Shown here: positions 1 through 8,976 of the stretch, piece after piece
Numbering within the stretch: the first letter of the stretch is position 1
Layout of the letters: each line of letters begins with the position of its first letter
Assembly (NCBI GenBank): GCA_016219185.1
Contig: JACRBZ010000050.1
Location: forward strand, 1 to 64,000
Length of the DNA stretch: 64,000 nucleotides
Origin: Deltaproteobacteria bacterium
Lineage (GTDB): Bacteria > Desulfobacterota > Desulfobacteria > Desulfobacterales > Desulfatirhabdiaceae
Direction of reading: 5' to 3'
The notes under the pieces: generated by a model
What the model was told of the DNA's origin: nothing
Databases searched by the model: none
The model's input: the letters and a program-made list of their open reading frames with translations, nothing else
Made by a program: the position numbers and the translations under genes

Positions 1-440
1 ACCCGGTTAAGGAATTCCCGAATATCGTGGATAATATTTTCCAGGGCCTTGGTACGGGTGACATCCCGAATCGACTCCACCACATAAATGACATTTCCCG
101 CATCATCCAGAATGGGGGAAAAGACCCGATCTTCCCAATACATGCTCCCATCTTGCCGCTGAATCTGTTTCAACACAGAGTGCCCTACACCTTCGTCGAT
201 GGTTTTATCCAGGGGGCAGGTTTCCCGGTTACAGGGAAGGTTCGGATCATCGAATAAAGAATGAAAAATTTCCCGGCAGGATTTTCCAACAACTTGTGGT
301 TTGGAAATATTGTATTTTTCCAGGAGTTTCTGGTTAACCGACACAACAGTGCCGTTACGGTCCATGATCAGGGTGGGAAAAGACAGCGAATCAAAGACCC
401 GCAGCCGCCAGTCAATTTCCTGTGGCAGGTTCGAATTCAT
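1..440 (-). CDS. PAS sensor histidine kinase, N-terminal part (runs off left edge)
   Basis: Only the first 146 codons are inside the window; the gene reads leftward from an ATG at 440. The visible part is one PAS domain with a cysteine-bearing insert (GKSCREIF, then PCNRETCPLDKT) and the start of a linker helix. It matches the N-terminus of the next gene (445-1431) at a constant offset of 991 bp, with about a dozen amino-acid differences. This is the transcriptionally downstream copy of a tandem duplication and would keep any kinase catalytic domain that lies beyond the edge. The signal sensed is unknown; the conserved cysteines suggest a redox or metal input, which is inference. Confidence 0.8.
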   Translation of the reverse strand, partial: MNSNLPQEIDWRLRVFDSLSFPTLIMDRNGTVVSVNQKLLEKYNISKPQVVGKSCREIFHSLFDDPNLPCNRETCPLDKTIDEGVGHSVLKQIQRQDGSMYWEDRVFSPILDDAGNVIYVVESIRDVTRTKALENIIHDIREFLNR

Positions 441-444
441 AAAT

Positions 445-1431
445 TTAATGGGTTTGAAACGGTTCCGCATCCTCCAGAATGCAGGTGAGACTGGACTGAA
501 ACGGGTGATCCACTTCCATTTTTTCCTTCATAAGGATGCCGATTAGGGAATTGTTGATTTCATGCGCAACCCCAGCCGCCAGCCTGCCCAAAGACGCCAT
601 TTTTTCGGATTGATCCAACTGAAACTGGGCATCCCGCAGTTTCTTCTTGACAGCCAGCCGTTCGCGAATATCGTTATAAATCCCCATGGTCGCGGCTTCG
701 GTATCATCACCTTCATAAATAATGGCGCCGGTCATTTCCACGGGAATCGACTCTCCCCTGGCCGTCAGAATGTTGACCTGGGTCACCGGAAGTTTCCCCC
801 GCCCCCCGTAATCGTCATTCCGAAGTTTTTTCATGATTTCCCGGGCCATTCCCCGTGGGTACAGATCGGTGACGCTGATACTCGCGGCATTCTGAAAGTC
901 ATAGCCGAACAATTCCTCGGCTGCCTGATTCATCAGCAGAATTCGCCCTCCCCGGTCTGCAACCACAATCGCACTGGTTGAGCTTTGAACGACCCGGTTA
1001 AGGAATTCCCGAATATCGTGGATAATATTTTCCAGGGCCTTGGTACGGGTGACATCCCGAATCGACTCCACCACATAAATGACATTTCCCACATCATCCA
1101 GAATGGGGGAAAAGCCCCGATCCTCCCAACGCATGCTCCCGTCTCGCCGCTGAATCTGTTTCAACACAGAGTGCCCGACACCTTCGTCGATGGTTTTATC
1201 CAGGGGGCAGGCTTCCTGGTTGCAGGGAAGGTCTGGATCATCGAATAAAGACTGAAAAATTTCCCGGCAGGACTTTCCAACGACTTGTGGTTTGGAAATA
1301 TTGTATTTTTCCAGGAGTTTCTGGTTAACCGATACAACGGTGCCGTTACGAGCCATGATCAGGGTGGGAAAAGGCAGCGAATCAAAGACCCGCAGCCGCC
1401 AGTTAAGCTCCTGTGACAGGTTCGAATTCAT
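445..1431 (-). CDS. Truncated PAS-PAS sensor kinase (duplicate copy lacking the ATPase domain)
   Basis: A 328-residue protein with two PAS domains (about 10-135 and 145-265) and the start of a HisKA dimerisation domain. The phosphoacceptor H-box AHEINN is visible at about residue 290. The sequence after the H-box looks shortened, and the frame ends after ILEDAEPFQTH where a second copy of the gene start begins, so no HATPase domain is present. The ATG overlaps the stop of the gene at 1428-1994. It cannot autophosphorylate alone; it could act as a sensor or decoy partner for the full kinase, or be a decaying duplicate. The PAS cysteines (SCREIF, PCNQEACPLDKT) are retained. Confidence 0.75.
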   Translation of the reverse strand: MNSNLSQELNWRLRVFDSLPFPTLIMARNGTVVSVNQKLLEKYNISKPQVVGKSCREIFQSLFDDPDLPCNQEACPLDKTIDEGVGHSVLKQIQRRDGSMRWEDRGFSPILDDVGNVIYVVESIRDVTRTKALENIIHDIREFLNRVVQSSTSAIVVADRGGRILLMNQAAEELFGYDFQNAASISVTDLYPRGMAREIMKKLRNDDYGGRGKLPVTQVNILTARGESIPVEMTGAIIYEGDDTEAATMGIYNDIRERLAVKKKLRDAQFQLDQSEKMASLGRLAAGVAHEINNSLIGILMKEKMEVDHPFQSSLTCILEDAEPFQTH

Positions 1432-1994
1432 AGATTTGATGGGTTTTTAACGGTTTCGGGAGTACTGAATGCCTCTTTGAGGGCATTCACTGCTGCAGAG
1501 GCCATTCCTTCAGGAATAATCAGATACACTGATGCACCGGCGCACACAACAGCCAGAAGCGGCACAACGTGTGCCGCCAAAGCCGTCACGGCAGCGCCTG
1601 CAATGCCATAACGATCACCATAGTGCGGACCTTGAAAATATATCAGCTCCACCGGATTGTCAACCCGCAGCCCCGAAAAGATCCCTCCAAAACTAGCAAG
1701 ACTATCAATATTCATGCCAATTGTGTGAGAAGGTCGATTATTTTCCTCAACAGCTTCAGGCCTTTCCAACAGCCGGTCCAGAAGCAGATTCAGGCGCAGG
1801 ACCGATGGTGATGCCGGTCTTGAAAAAATCAGGATCAGCGAACCGCCGAATCGGGATGCAATACGCGACAGACAGGCTCCCCCGTCGCTTAACCGGTTGA
1901 ATGGCAGATCCAGAGAAATCAAACACAACCCGGTGCGTTCGGAAATACCGTAAGTCTTGACAATGGGTTCCCAGTAAACCGCAAATGTTTCCAT
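1428..1994 (-). CDS. ACT-like small-molecule-binding protein, hypothetical (188 aa)
   Basis: A soluble 188-residue protein without signal peptide or clear catalytic motif. Alternating strand-helix segments (GISERTGLCLISLDLPFN near the start, GDRYGIAGAAVTALAAHVV in the second half) resemble the tandem ACT regulatory domains of aspartokinases, especially the D-R-x-G-I-A-G segment. It overlaps the stop codon of the preceding gene, and its own stop overlaps the kinase ATG, so the set is translationally coupled. A role as ligand-binding regulator of the adjacent signalling proteins is inference. The family assignment is by eye and only moderately sure. Confidence 0.55.
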   Translation of the reverse strand: METFAVYWEPIVKTYGISERTGLCLISLDLPFNRLSDGGACLSRIASRFGGSLILIFSRPASPSVLRLNLLLDRLLERPEAVEENNRPSHTIGMNIDSLASFGGIFSGLRVDNPVELIYFQGPHYGDRYGIAGAAVTALAAHVVPLLAVVCAGASVYLIIPEGMASAAVNALKEAFSTPETVKNPSNL

Positions 1995-2494
1995 CAGAGT
2001 TGCCTTACCCGAAATTCAGGACGAAATGGCGCGTGGTTTTCCGGCAGCGATACGATGCGACAAACCGCGGAAACCGCGTCATCGAGTCGGCAATAATCGG
2101 TGGTGAGGGTCAAAGCCGAATGGGAGGAGGCCAGTCCATAAACCGGCAATCCATTCCGACCCATGGCCGACAAGATGTTTTCAATGAGAAGAAGCCTGGA
2201 CTGGTGCGGAAAGATGGTCAGCGCACCGACCGGAGAAAGCATGTCGACGGCTGCAGCAAGCGGCTGCAGCGCGAGTTCAGCCTGACCTCGGTCTTCTTCA
2301 AAGATACAGCATATTCCCGTCAGTTCACCGTCCGTGGCATCCAGTGACACCATCGTCAGATTGATCCGATGATCTGTCAGACGACGAAACATCTCTTGAA
2401 CGGTAGAACCCGAGTTCGGAAGCAGTCGTATCTGGACCAGTTCCGAACTCAGTTTAAGGCCACCGATGGACAATTTGGATAGGGACGAATCCAT
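1994..2494 (-). CDS. ACT-domain-like protein, hypothetical (166 aa)
   Basis: A 166-residue soluble protein. Two halves resemble the paired C-terminal ACT domains of aspartate kinase: an N-terminal half with HRINLTMVSLDATDGELTG and a C-terminal half with ILSAMGRNGLPVYGLASSHS followed by TLTTDYCRLDDAV. The kinase catalytic domain of aspartokinase is absent, so this would be a free-standing regulatory module binding an amino acid or similar ligand. It sits three bases after the receiver gene and overlaps the next gene. The specific ligand cannot be told. Confidence 0.6.
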   Translation of the reverse strand: MDSSLSKLSIGGLKLSSELVQIRLLPNSGSTVQEMFRRLTDHRINLTMVSLDATDGELTGICCIFEEDRGQAELALQPLAAAVDMLSPVGALTIFPHQSRLLLIENILSAMGRNGLPVYGLASSHSALTLTTDYCRLDDAVSAVCRIVSLPENHAPFRPEFRVRQL

Positions 2495-2497
2495 TGT

Positions 2498-2884
2498 TTA
2501 TGAAAGATAATCCCTGACAATTTCCATCAGCTTTGCAAGATCGATCGGCTTTGGGATATAGTCATCCGCAAGCGTGCTTTTCCCTTCCCAGTGGGTATAG
2601 TTGGTGGATGTGACAGCCTCGGCCACTGCCGTGAGCAGCAGGATCACAATGCCTTTGGTTTCCTCGGATTTTTTTAACTCCTCGCAGAGTTGATAACCGG
2701 TTTTTCTCGGCATCATGACATCGAGAATGATCAAGGCCGGCCGTTCCTTTTTGATCTGATCCATTGCTTCCACACCATCATAGGCTTTTACCACGCGGAA
2801 ATTGTCGCTCTCCAGCTTCATTGTCACGGATTCGACCAGATCCGGATCATCATCCACTACCAGAATAAGTTTTTTATCAGTCAT
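2498..2884 (-). CDS. Single-domain response regulator (receiver only)
   Basis: A 128-residue CheY-type receiver. The acidic triad VVDDD (11-13), the phosphoacceptor D55 in LIILDVMMPRKTG, the switch threonine in LLLTA and lysine in PKPID are all present, so it should be phosphorylatable. There is no output domain. It heads a short minus-strand group (receiver, two ACT-like proteins, two PAS kinases) separated by 73 bp from the end of the metF operon. It may be the partner of the kinases or a phosphorelay shuttle. Confidence 0.9.
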   Translation of the reverse strand: MTDKKLILVVDDDPDLVESVTMKLESDNFRVVKAYDGVEAMDQIKKERPALIILDVMMPRKTGYQLCEELKKSEETKGIVILLLTAVAEAVTSTNYTHWEGKSTLADDYIPKPIDLAKLMEIVRDYLS

Positions 2885-2957
2885 GTTTTCATCTCCTATT
2901 TATCATCCATTATTAAATATCTAATGTTCAATTATCCAACTGTTTCAAAGACACTAA

Positions 2958-3887
2958 TTAAATCCTGACATTCGGACGGGGATAAAGTCCGGCCTGCTCC
3001 ACGATTTCCGGCACTTTCTGCTCCCACTCGATAGCCATGATATGAAATCCGGCAACGCCCTTGACCTGCTTGAGGCGTTCGATGGTCTCCACACAGATTT
3101 TAATGCCTTCTTCGGCCTGTTTCTCCTTGGGCACCCCGGCCATGCGGTCCACCACTTCCTGAGGAACATCCATGCCCGGCACCTTGTTTTTCATGTACCG
3201 GGCCATGCCCACGGTTTTTATGGGCGTAACTCCTGCCAGAATATAACATTTTTCGTGAAGGCCCCGGTTTCGGACCCCTTCCATCCATTTTTCAAACTTG
3301 TCCAGATTATAGATGCACTGGGTCTGAATAAAGTCCGCGCCTGCAGCCACTTTTTTGGCCAGGCGCGCAACCCGCAGTTCAAAGGGATCGGCAAAGGGAT
3401 TGGCTGCGGCTCCGATGAACATTTTGGGTGTATTTTCAATATCGGCCCCACCCTGAAATTTGCCCTCATCCCGCATTTTTTTCACCATCTGGACAAACTG
3501 GATGGAGTCGATATCATGGACGCTGGCTGCCATGGGATGATCGCCGAACTTCGGATGATCGCCGGAAAGACACATCATGGTATTGATATCAAAAGAATAC
3601 GCCCCGATGATATCGGACTGCATGGCCAGGCGATTTCTGTCCCGGGTCACCATCTGCAGAATCGGGTGAAGCCCCATCTGTCGCAGAATCACCGCGGCTG
3701 CAAAACTGGACATGCGAACCATGGCGGTCTGGTTGTCCGTGACATTGACAGCATCCACATACCCCCTTAAAAGTTCGGCCTTCTGGCGGACTTTTTCCGG
3801 CACGGCGCCCCTTGGGGGACCGCACTCCGAGGTAACTGCAAGGTTGCCGGATTTCAACACTTTTTCGAGCACGCTTTCGGTTTTCAT
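2958..3887 (-). CDS. metF: Methylene-tetrahydrofolate reductase, MetF-type (large subunit)
   Basis: About 309 residues from the ATG at 3887, chosen because it overlaps the metV stop (ATGA); an upstream in-frame start at 3944 is less likely. TIM-barrel MTHFR fold: the N-terminal E-C-G-PPRG segment holds the conserved catalytic-type glutamate, and GADFIQTQCIYN and AGVTPI are typical strand ends. It converts methylene-H4F to methyl-H4F with FAD in the methyl branch of the Wood-Ljungdahl pathway. Together with MetV, HdrA and MvhD it resembles the MetFV-HdrABC-MvhD complex of Moorella. A second, shorter MTHFR paralogue lies at 8088-8960 in the same operon. Confidence 0.9.
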   Translation of the reverse strand: MKTESVLEKVLKSGNLAVTSECGPPRGAVPEKVRQKAELLRGYVDAVNVTDNQTAMVRMSSFAAAVILRQMGLHPILQMVTRDRNRLAMQSDIIGAYSFDINTMMCLSGDHPKFGDHPMAASVHDIDSIQFVQMVKKMRDEGKFQGGADIENTPKMFIGAAANPFADPFELRVARLAKKVAAGADFIQTQCIYNLDKFEKWMEGVRNRGLHEKCYILAGVTPIKTVGMARYMKNKVPGMDVPQEVVDRMAGVPKEKQAEEGIKICVETIERLKQVKGVAGFHIMAIEWEQKVPEIVEQAGLYPRPNVRI

Positions 3888-4552
3888 TCTGCCAAATCCT
3901 CTCTGATGATTTTGCGGGGGCCGGCGCCCCGTCCAGGTCTCCAATCCTTGGCCGGGATGATCCGTTCATACCGGTCTTCCAATCCCAGGGCCTTGAGCCG
4001 ATCCCAGATCAACTGCCAGGCGCAGTCCACATCCGGACTGATTTCACACTTGCCGGTCGTGGAGCCGCCGCAGGGACCGTTCATCAACTGCTTGGAACAC
4101 CGGGCAATCGGGCAGATGCCGCCGGTAATCCCCAGCAGGCAGTCACCGCATCCCTGACACCGCTCGCCCCATACGCCCTGGCGTTCGGATGCACCCATGA
4201 ACTTGGTGTTGACCGCGGGAAACACCGGTTTATCCTTGAACCTGCGGCTCATCTCCTGGACACCGCATCCGCAGGCCATGGACAGGATGGCATCCACGCC
4301 GTCGATCATAGATGTCAGTTCTTCAATGTATTCCGGATCGCACTGGCGTTCCAGGGTGTGTTCCCGAATCTGTAGATTTTTTCCCTGCTTTAGAAATGAC
4401 ATCTGCAGCGATGCGGACAGGATGCCGACTTCCTTGCGGCCGCCGGCGGCGCAGACCGTCACGCACTCGTTGCACCCGACCAGCAGAATCTTCTGAAATG
4501 GCCGGATATATTCAATGATTTCTTCCAGGGGCTTACGTTCCGCTGTAATCAT
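3884..4552 (-). CDS. metV: MetV, Fe-S/zinc subunit of methylene-tetrahydrofolate reductase
   Basis: A 222-residue protein of the MTHFR C-terminal (MetV) family. A cysteine-rich C-terminal half carries CQGCGDCLLGITGGICPIARCSK-type spacing (Cys pairs around residues 135-160) and GPCGGSTTGKCE; an earlier VGCNECVTVCAAGG motif is near residue 26. Such proteins bind Fe-S clusters and link MetF to the electron-transfer subunits. Start and stop overlap the neighbours mvhD and metF by four bases each, so the three are coupled translationally. Confidence 0.88.
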   Translation of the reverse strand: MITAERKPLEEIIEYIRPFQKILLVGCNECVTVCAAGGRKEVGILSASLQMSFLKQGKNLQIREHTLERQCDPEYIEELTSMIDGVDAILSMACGCGVQEMSRRFKDKPVFPAVNTKFMGASERQGVWGERCQGCGDCLLGITGGICPIARCSKQLMNGPCGGSTTGKCEISPDVDCAWQLIWDRLKALGLEDRYERIIPAKDWRPGRGAGPRKIIREDLAE

Positions 4553-5016
4553 TGTAATCGTTGCTCCTTTGACATCTGGACCGCGGCATCGGACAACGGC
4601 CGGGTCATGTTTCGGATTGGGTTGGGTCCCAGCTTCCGGATTTTTTCAGTGATTTGCCGGGCAATTTCGGCAAAGCGCTCCCCCATGCCGGCGGACAGAT
4701 TGACCATTTCCAGCCTCTGGCCATTGATGCCGATATCGTCCAGCAATTTTTTGGTATAGGTCACCCGTTTGGCAGCCCGGACATTGCCGTTTTTAAAATG
4801 ACAGTCTCCTTCCAGGCATCCGGCCACATAGACGCCGTCGGCGCCGCCTTCAAATGCCTTCAGAATATGGATCGCATCCACTTTTCCGGAACAGGGAACA
4901 CGGACAATCTTCACATTGGCCGGATAACAGAGCCGCAGGCTCCCGGCCATATCCGCGGCGGTATAGGCGCAAAAATGACAGCAAAATGCGACAATGACCG
5001 GTTCGAATTCTTCCAT
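4549..5016 (-). CDS. mvhD: MvhD-type [2Fe-2S] electron-transfer subunit
   Basis: A 155-residue MvhD/FrhD-family protein. The N-terminus has FCCHFCAYTAADMAG and later VPCSGKVD, GGADGVYVAGCLEGDCHF, the conserved cysteine pattern of the [2Fe-2S] subunit that passes electrons between HdrA and a hydrogenase or other partner. No hydrogenase genes are in the operon, so the donor is probably MetFV or an NADH/ferredoxin module elsewhere. It directly abuts the hdrA stop (shared base at 5016). Confidence 0.92.
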   Translation of the reverse strand: MEEFEPVIVAFCCHFCAYTAADMAGSLRLCYPANVKIVRVPCSGKVDAIHILKAFEGGADGVYVAGCLEGDCHFKNGNVRAAKRVTYTKKLLDDIGINGQRLEMVNLSAGMGERFAEIARQITEKIRKLGPNPIRNMTRPLSDAAVQMSKEQRLQ

Positions 5017-8000
5017 TATGCCACCATCCTTTCCAGCAATCCGCTTAGTTTTGCCAGAATCTGGTCATCTTCAAACTGCATCAATTGAATGGCCTTGGCC
5101 GGGCACTCTGAGGCGCACACGCCGCAGCCGTGACATTTGGACGGATCGATTTCCGAGTAGCCGTCCGCATTGATAAACGGCACGCCGAAGGGACAGGCCC
5201 GGACACAAACCAGACAGGCCGCGCATTTTTTGGAGTCCACCCGGGCAATGGCCGCCCCGAGGTTGATGCTGTCACGGCTGAGAAGGGTCTGAGCCCTGGC
5301 GGCCGAGGCTTCGGCCTGTGCAATGCTTTCCCGGATGGACCGGGGAGAATGCGTGGTACCGGCCATGAAAAACCCGGGCTTGGAAAAATCCACGGGACGC
5401 AGCTTGATATGGTCTTCCAGAAAATACCCATCCGGGGTTCGCGGGATTTTAAATATGGCTGCCAGGTCTTCGCTGGATTCATCATCGCTGATAAAGCCGG
5501 TGCTCAGCAGCAAGGCATCGGCGATCACTTCCAGGCGCCTTCCCAGAATGGGATCGGTAAAGGCGACTTGCACCTGGTTCTGCGCTTCCGTAACCTCGGG
5601 CGGATTGGCCGCTTCATACCGGACAAAGATGACGCCCCGTTTCCTGGCCTCCTGATAATAGTCTTCCTGGAATCCGTAAGTCCGCATATCCCGGTAAAGA
5701 ATGAAAATACGGGCTTCGGGATGGAGATCCAGAATCCGGAGTGCGTTCTTGACGGCCGCCTGGCAGCAGATCCTGGAGCAATTGGGATTATCCGCCTGCC
5801 GCGAGCCCACGCACTGAATCATGACCACATTGTTCCAGTTGGATACCCGTGCCGGCGAATCCTCGATCAGCGCATCCGCATCGAGCTGGGTCATCACGGC
5901 CGCATGCCGGCCGAGCAGATACCCGTCCGGACGGTTGGGCAGGGCACCGGTCGTCAGAATCGTCACGCCATGGCTGATTTGCCGATAGAACATCTGGGGT
6001 CCGACCTGCATGCCGGTTTTGAACATGCCCGGCATACCGCTGTGATCCACGATAAAGGCATTACGAATCACCTGGATATGGGGATGGGACAGGGTTTTTT
6101 GAATCAGATCCTGAATAAAGGCCTGAACGTCTTCGCCTTCCAGGGTTCTGCGGACAAGATTGGCCACACCGCCCAGCATGGAATGCCGCTCTGCCAAAAA
6201 AACCTTGAACCCCTGATCGGCCAGCCGCAGCGATGCGCTCATACCCGCCACGCCGCCGCCCACGACCAGAATATCCCGGTTTACGGGCAACCGGTTATCC
6301 GCCAGGGCCCTTGCCTTTTTCACCGACAGGACCGATGCCCAGATCAATTGCCTGGCCTTGGCATCGGCATCTTTTGGCTGATCCAGATGCACCCATGAAT
6401 CCTGATCCCTCAGGTTGGTGATTTCCACCAGGTATTTATTCAGCCCACCACGGCGCAGCACATCCTGAAACCGCGTTTCGTGGGTCCGGGGAGAGCATCC
6501 GCCGATCACCACGCGATTGAGTTTGTTGCCGGCAATCGCCTCCTCGATATGCTTCATGGATTCGCGGCTGCAACCATGCCCCACGCCTTCGGCAAGGAAA
6601 ACCCCCGGCAGTTTCGCGGCGAATGCCGTCAATTCCGCAATATCGATCACCCCACCGATGTTCTCCCCGCAGTCGCAGATAAACACCCCGACCCGGGGCT
6701 CCTCTTCACTCACATCCCTTTCGGGAATAAACGCGCTGTCGCTTTCTGACGTCGCCGCCGATGCCGGAACATGGGCGGCGGCCCGGCAGGCCGCGGCACT
6801 GGCCTGAATCATGGTTTCCGGAATATCCTTGGGACCTTCAAACATCCCGCAGACATAGACGCCGTTTCGGGATGTGGCCACCGGATCAAAACCGCCGGTC
6901 CGGGCAAACCCGTGCGCGTTCAGTTCGATGCCCAGACCTGCGGCCGTCCGGCGGAGGTCATCGGTGACCCGAAAGCCGGTGGACAGCACCACGAGATCAA
7001 ACGACTCTTCTTTCATGGCGCTGGAGTCCTCGGCCGCAAAGGTAATGCTCAACTGTTCCTCTCCGGGCTTTCGGAACACGCTGTGGGGCCGGCTGCGTAC
7101 AAACCGCACACCCGATGTATTCCGGCTGCGCTCATAATAACGCTCATAGTCCTTACCGAAAGTTCGCATGTCCATATAGAAGACCGAGGTCTCGATGCTG
7201 TTCTGAAACCGCTCCTTGGTCACCACGGCCTCTTTGAGGGCGAACATGCAGCAAATGCCGGAACAATAAGTTACCGCACCTTTTTGAAGCCCCCGGGAGC
7301 CCACGCACTGAATCCAGGCGATCTTTGCCGGGACCCGGCCGTCGGAAGGACAGACCAGCCTGCCCTGAGTCGGCCCCGAAGCCGACAGTATCCGCTCGTA
7401 TTCCAGGCTGGTCAGCACATCGGGATCCTTGCCGTAACTGAAACTATCCAACCCGGACGGGTCAAAAACGGCCGCGCCCTGGGCCAGCACCACGGAGGCT
7501 ACCTGCAGCCGGATTTCCCGCTCCACATCATCGGCCAGGATGGCGCCTGCCGGACAGCACGCAACCAGGGCCTGGGGATTGCTGCAACGGCTCATGTCAA
7601 TGGAAAAAGCCTGGGGCGTGGCCTGGGGATAGCGCATGCAGGTAGGTGCCCGATGATCCAGGCCAGGATTGAAATCCACACACTCCGGAAACAGCTTGCG
7701 GCACTGCCCGCAGGCCGTGCACCGCTCCATGTCGATATGGCGGGGCGAAGTGATGAGCGTTGCCGTAAAATTCCCGGACTCACCCTCCAGACGGACGATT
7801 CGCGTCAGGGTCATTAACTGAATATACTGGTTTCGGCTACTCTCCGACAGGGTCGGAGACAGGGTGCAGAGGTCACAGTTATTGGTCGGGAATGTCCGGT
7901 CCAGAAGCGTCATCAGCCCGCCGATGGCATTGGCCTTATCGATCAGGACGACATTTTTCCGGGCTTCAGCCAGATCCAGGGCCGTGCGAATGCCCCCGAC

Positions 8001-8057
8001 CCCGCCGCCGATCACCAGAACCCTGTCACTGGTTTGAATTGGGTCTGCTGTTTTCAT
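5016..8057 (-). CDS. hdrA: HdrA-like FAD/Fe-S protein with duplicated flavin module (1013 aa)
   Basis: A soluble flavoprotein more than 300 residues longer than archaeal HdrA. Residues 1-440 form a first FAD module (GGGVGGIRTALDLAE at about 17-31, CTACGQC near 112, YCSGICC). Residues 455-590 look like the HdrA N-terminal Fe-S domain (FICDCGENIGG, GHGCSRE). A second FAD module begins near 596 (VVGGGVAGMSASLRLAD, with CSRICCQAAVKNA), and two C-terminal [4Fe-4S] motifs follow (CAACLVCVRACP at about 946, CHGCGVCASECP at about 971). HdrA is the flavin-based electron-bifurcating subunit. Here it would connect MetFV/MvhD with the HdrD-like selenoprotein. All expected cysteines seem to be Cys, not Sec. 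Confidence 0.92.
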   Translation of the reverse strand: MKTADPIQTSDRVLVIGGGVGGIRTALDLAEARKNVVLIDKANAIGGLMTLLDRTFPTNNCDLCTLSPTLSESSRNQYIQLMTLTRIVRLEGESGNFTATLITSPRHIDMERCTACGQCRKLFPECVDFNPGLDHRAPTCMRYPQATPQAFSIDMSRCSNPQALVACCPAGAILADDVEREIRLQVASVVLAQGAAVFDPSGLDSFSYGKDPDVLTSLEYERILSASGPTQGRLVCPSDGRVPAKIAWIQCVGSRGLQKGAVTYCSGICCMFALKEAVVTKERFQNSIETSVFYMDMRTFGKDYERYYERSRNTSGVRFVRSRPHSVFRKPGEEQLSITFAAEDSSAMKEESFDLVVLSTGFRVTDDLRRTAAGLGIELNAHGFARTGGFDPVATSRNGVYVCGMFEGPKDIPETMIQASAAACRAAAHVPASAATSESDSAFIPERDVSEEEPRVGVFICDCGENIGGVIDIAELTAFAAKLPGVFLAEGVGHGCSRESMKHIEEAIAGNKLNRVVIGGCSPRTHETRFQDVLRRGGLNKYLVEITNLRDQDSWVHLDQPKDADAKARQLIWASVLSVKKARALADNRLPVNRDILVVGGGVAGMSASLRLADQGFKVFLAERHSMLGGVANLVRRTLEGEDVQAFIQDLIQKTLSHPHIQVIRNAFIVDHSGMPGMFKTGMQVGPQMFYRQISHGVTILTTGALPNRPDGYLLGRHAAVMTQLDADALIEDSPARVSNWNNVVMIQCVGSRQADNPNCSRICCQAAVKNALRILDLHPEARIFILYRDMRTYGFQEDYYQEARKRGVIFVRYEAANPPEVTEAQNQVQVAFTDPILGRRLEVIADALLLSTGFISDDESSEDLAAIFKIPRTPDGYFLEDHIKLRPVDFSKPGFFMAGTTHSPRSIRESIAQAEASAARAQTLLSRDSINLGAAIARVDSKKCAACLVCVRACPFGVPFINADGYSEIDPSKCHGCGVCASECPAKAIQLMQFEDDQILAKLSGLLERMVA

Positions 8058-8087
8058 ATCTCTCTTTTTCTTTTTGAGGGTTGCACG

Positions 8088-8960
8088 TCAAATACCCGCC
8101 GCATCCAGAATGGCCGACAGGCGGTGCTCCCATCCCATGGCCTGAATGAGAACGCCTTGCGCCGTTTTGCGAAGCCGGGCAATGGTCTCTCCGGCGATTT
8201 TGACGCCTTCCATTTCACGATCCGAGGATTTTCGAATGCGACGGATGAGTTCTTCGGAAATGTGCGCACCCGGCTCGTTCGTCGCGATATACCGGGCAAC
8301 TGCCACGGATTTGATCAAAAAGACCGTGGGAATCACCGGCACACCCAGGCCTGCGGCTTTTTGCATGAATTTTTGGAATTGATCCAGGTCAAACACCGGC
8401 GGCGTGACGACAAAACCGGCGCCTGCCGCAATTTTTTCCTTTGCCAGATTCAGTTCCCGGATCATTTCGGTTTCGTTTGCAAACGGAGCGAGCTGGCAGC
8501 CGACCTGAAACTGCGGCTGTCCGTCCAGATCAAAGCCTGCCAGGTCTTTTCCGGCCTGAAGGGACCGAATGGCGGCCAGGAGTCCCAGTTCATCCAGATC
8601 ATCGACCGGAACCGCCATGCGGTGATCGCTGTTGGCCATGTCATCACCCTGAACCACGATCAGATTTTGGATGCCCAGTACATGGGCAGCCAGCAAATCG
8701 CCTTGAAGGGCCATGCGATTTCGGTCCCGTCCGTAGACATGGATGATTGCTTCGATTCCCTGCTGTTGAACCAGAACACCGCCGGCAAGCGCACTCATCC
8801 GCATGACGCCGTTATCCATATCCGGAACAACAATGCCATCGATACGCCCCTTGACGTGCATGGCATCCGTCATAAACCGGGAAATATCCACGCCCTTGGG
8901 GGTGTTCATTTCCGCCAGAACGACAAATTCTCCGCTTTGTAATCGTTTTTGAATGGTCAT
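8088..8960 (-). CDS. Second methylene-tetrahydrofolate reductase-like protein (290 aa)
   Basis: A MetF-family TIM-barrel protein shorter than and diverged from the 2958-3887 copy. It keeps the same landmarks: a conserved glutamate near the start (VVLAEMNTPKGVD), a central VYGRDRNRMALQGDLL segment aligned to the VTRDRNRLAMQSD of copy 1, and GAGFVVTPPVFD. It is encoded between hdrA and the HdrD-like selenoprotein with 30- and 16-bp gaps. Two MTHFR-like subunits in one operon suggest either two MetF-type subunits in one complex or a second pterin/corrinoid substrate; the sequence does not decide. Start from the ATG at 8960 after an AAAAAGGAAAAA stretch. Confidence 0.85.
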   Translation of the reverse strand: MTIQKRLQSGEFVVLAEMNTPKGVDISRFMTDAMHVKGRIDGIVVPDMDNGVMRMSALAGGVLVQQQGIEAIIHVYGRDRNRMALQGDLLAAHVLGIQNLIVVQGDDMANSDHRMAVPVDDLDELGLLAAIRSLQAGKDLAGFDLDGQPQFQVGCQLAPFANETEMIRELNLAKEKIAAGAGFVVTPPVFDLDQFQKFMQKAAGLGVPVIPTVFLIKSVAVARYIATNEPGAHISEELIRRIRKSSDREMEGVKIAGETIARLRKTAQGVLIQAMGWEHRLSAILDAAGI

Positions 8961-8976
8961 GATTTTTTCCTTTTTA

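Larger units (their letters stand above)
1..1455. repeat. Tandem direct duplication, about 991-bp unit (kinase start)
   Basis: Positions 1-464 align with 992-1455 at a constant offset of 991 and without gaps as read by eye. The match covers the kinase start and about 25 bp upstream of it, including the end of the ACT-like gene. The junction lies near 465, where the truncated kinase frame reads from its HisKA region straight into sequence homologous to the 3-prime end of the upstream gene. Scattered substitutions between copies show the duplication is not very recent. Confidence 0.85.

Noticed and set aside
5130-6398. Long plus-strand open frame (422 codons) opposite hdrA
   Set aside because: It is antisense to a well-supported gene; its composition is what a GC-rich complementary strand gives and no motif is present.
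6771-7817. Second long open frame (348 codons) opposite hdrA
   Set aside because: Shadow of the coding strand; no ribosome-binding site or known domain.
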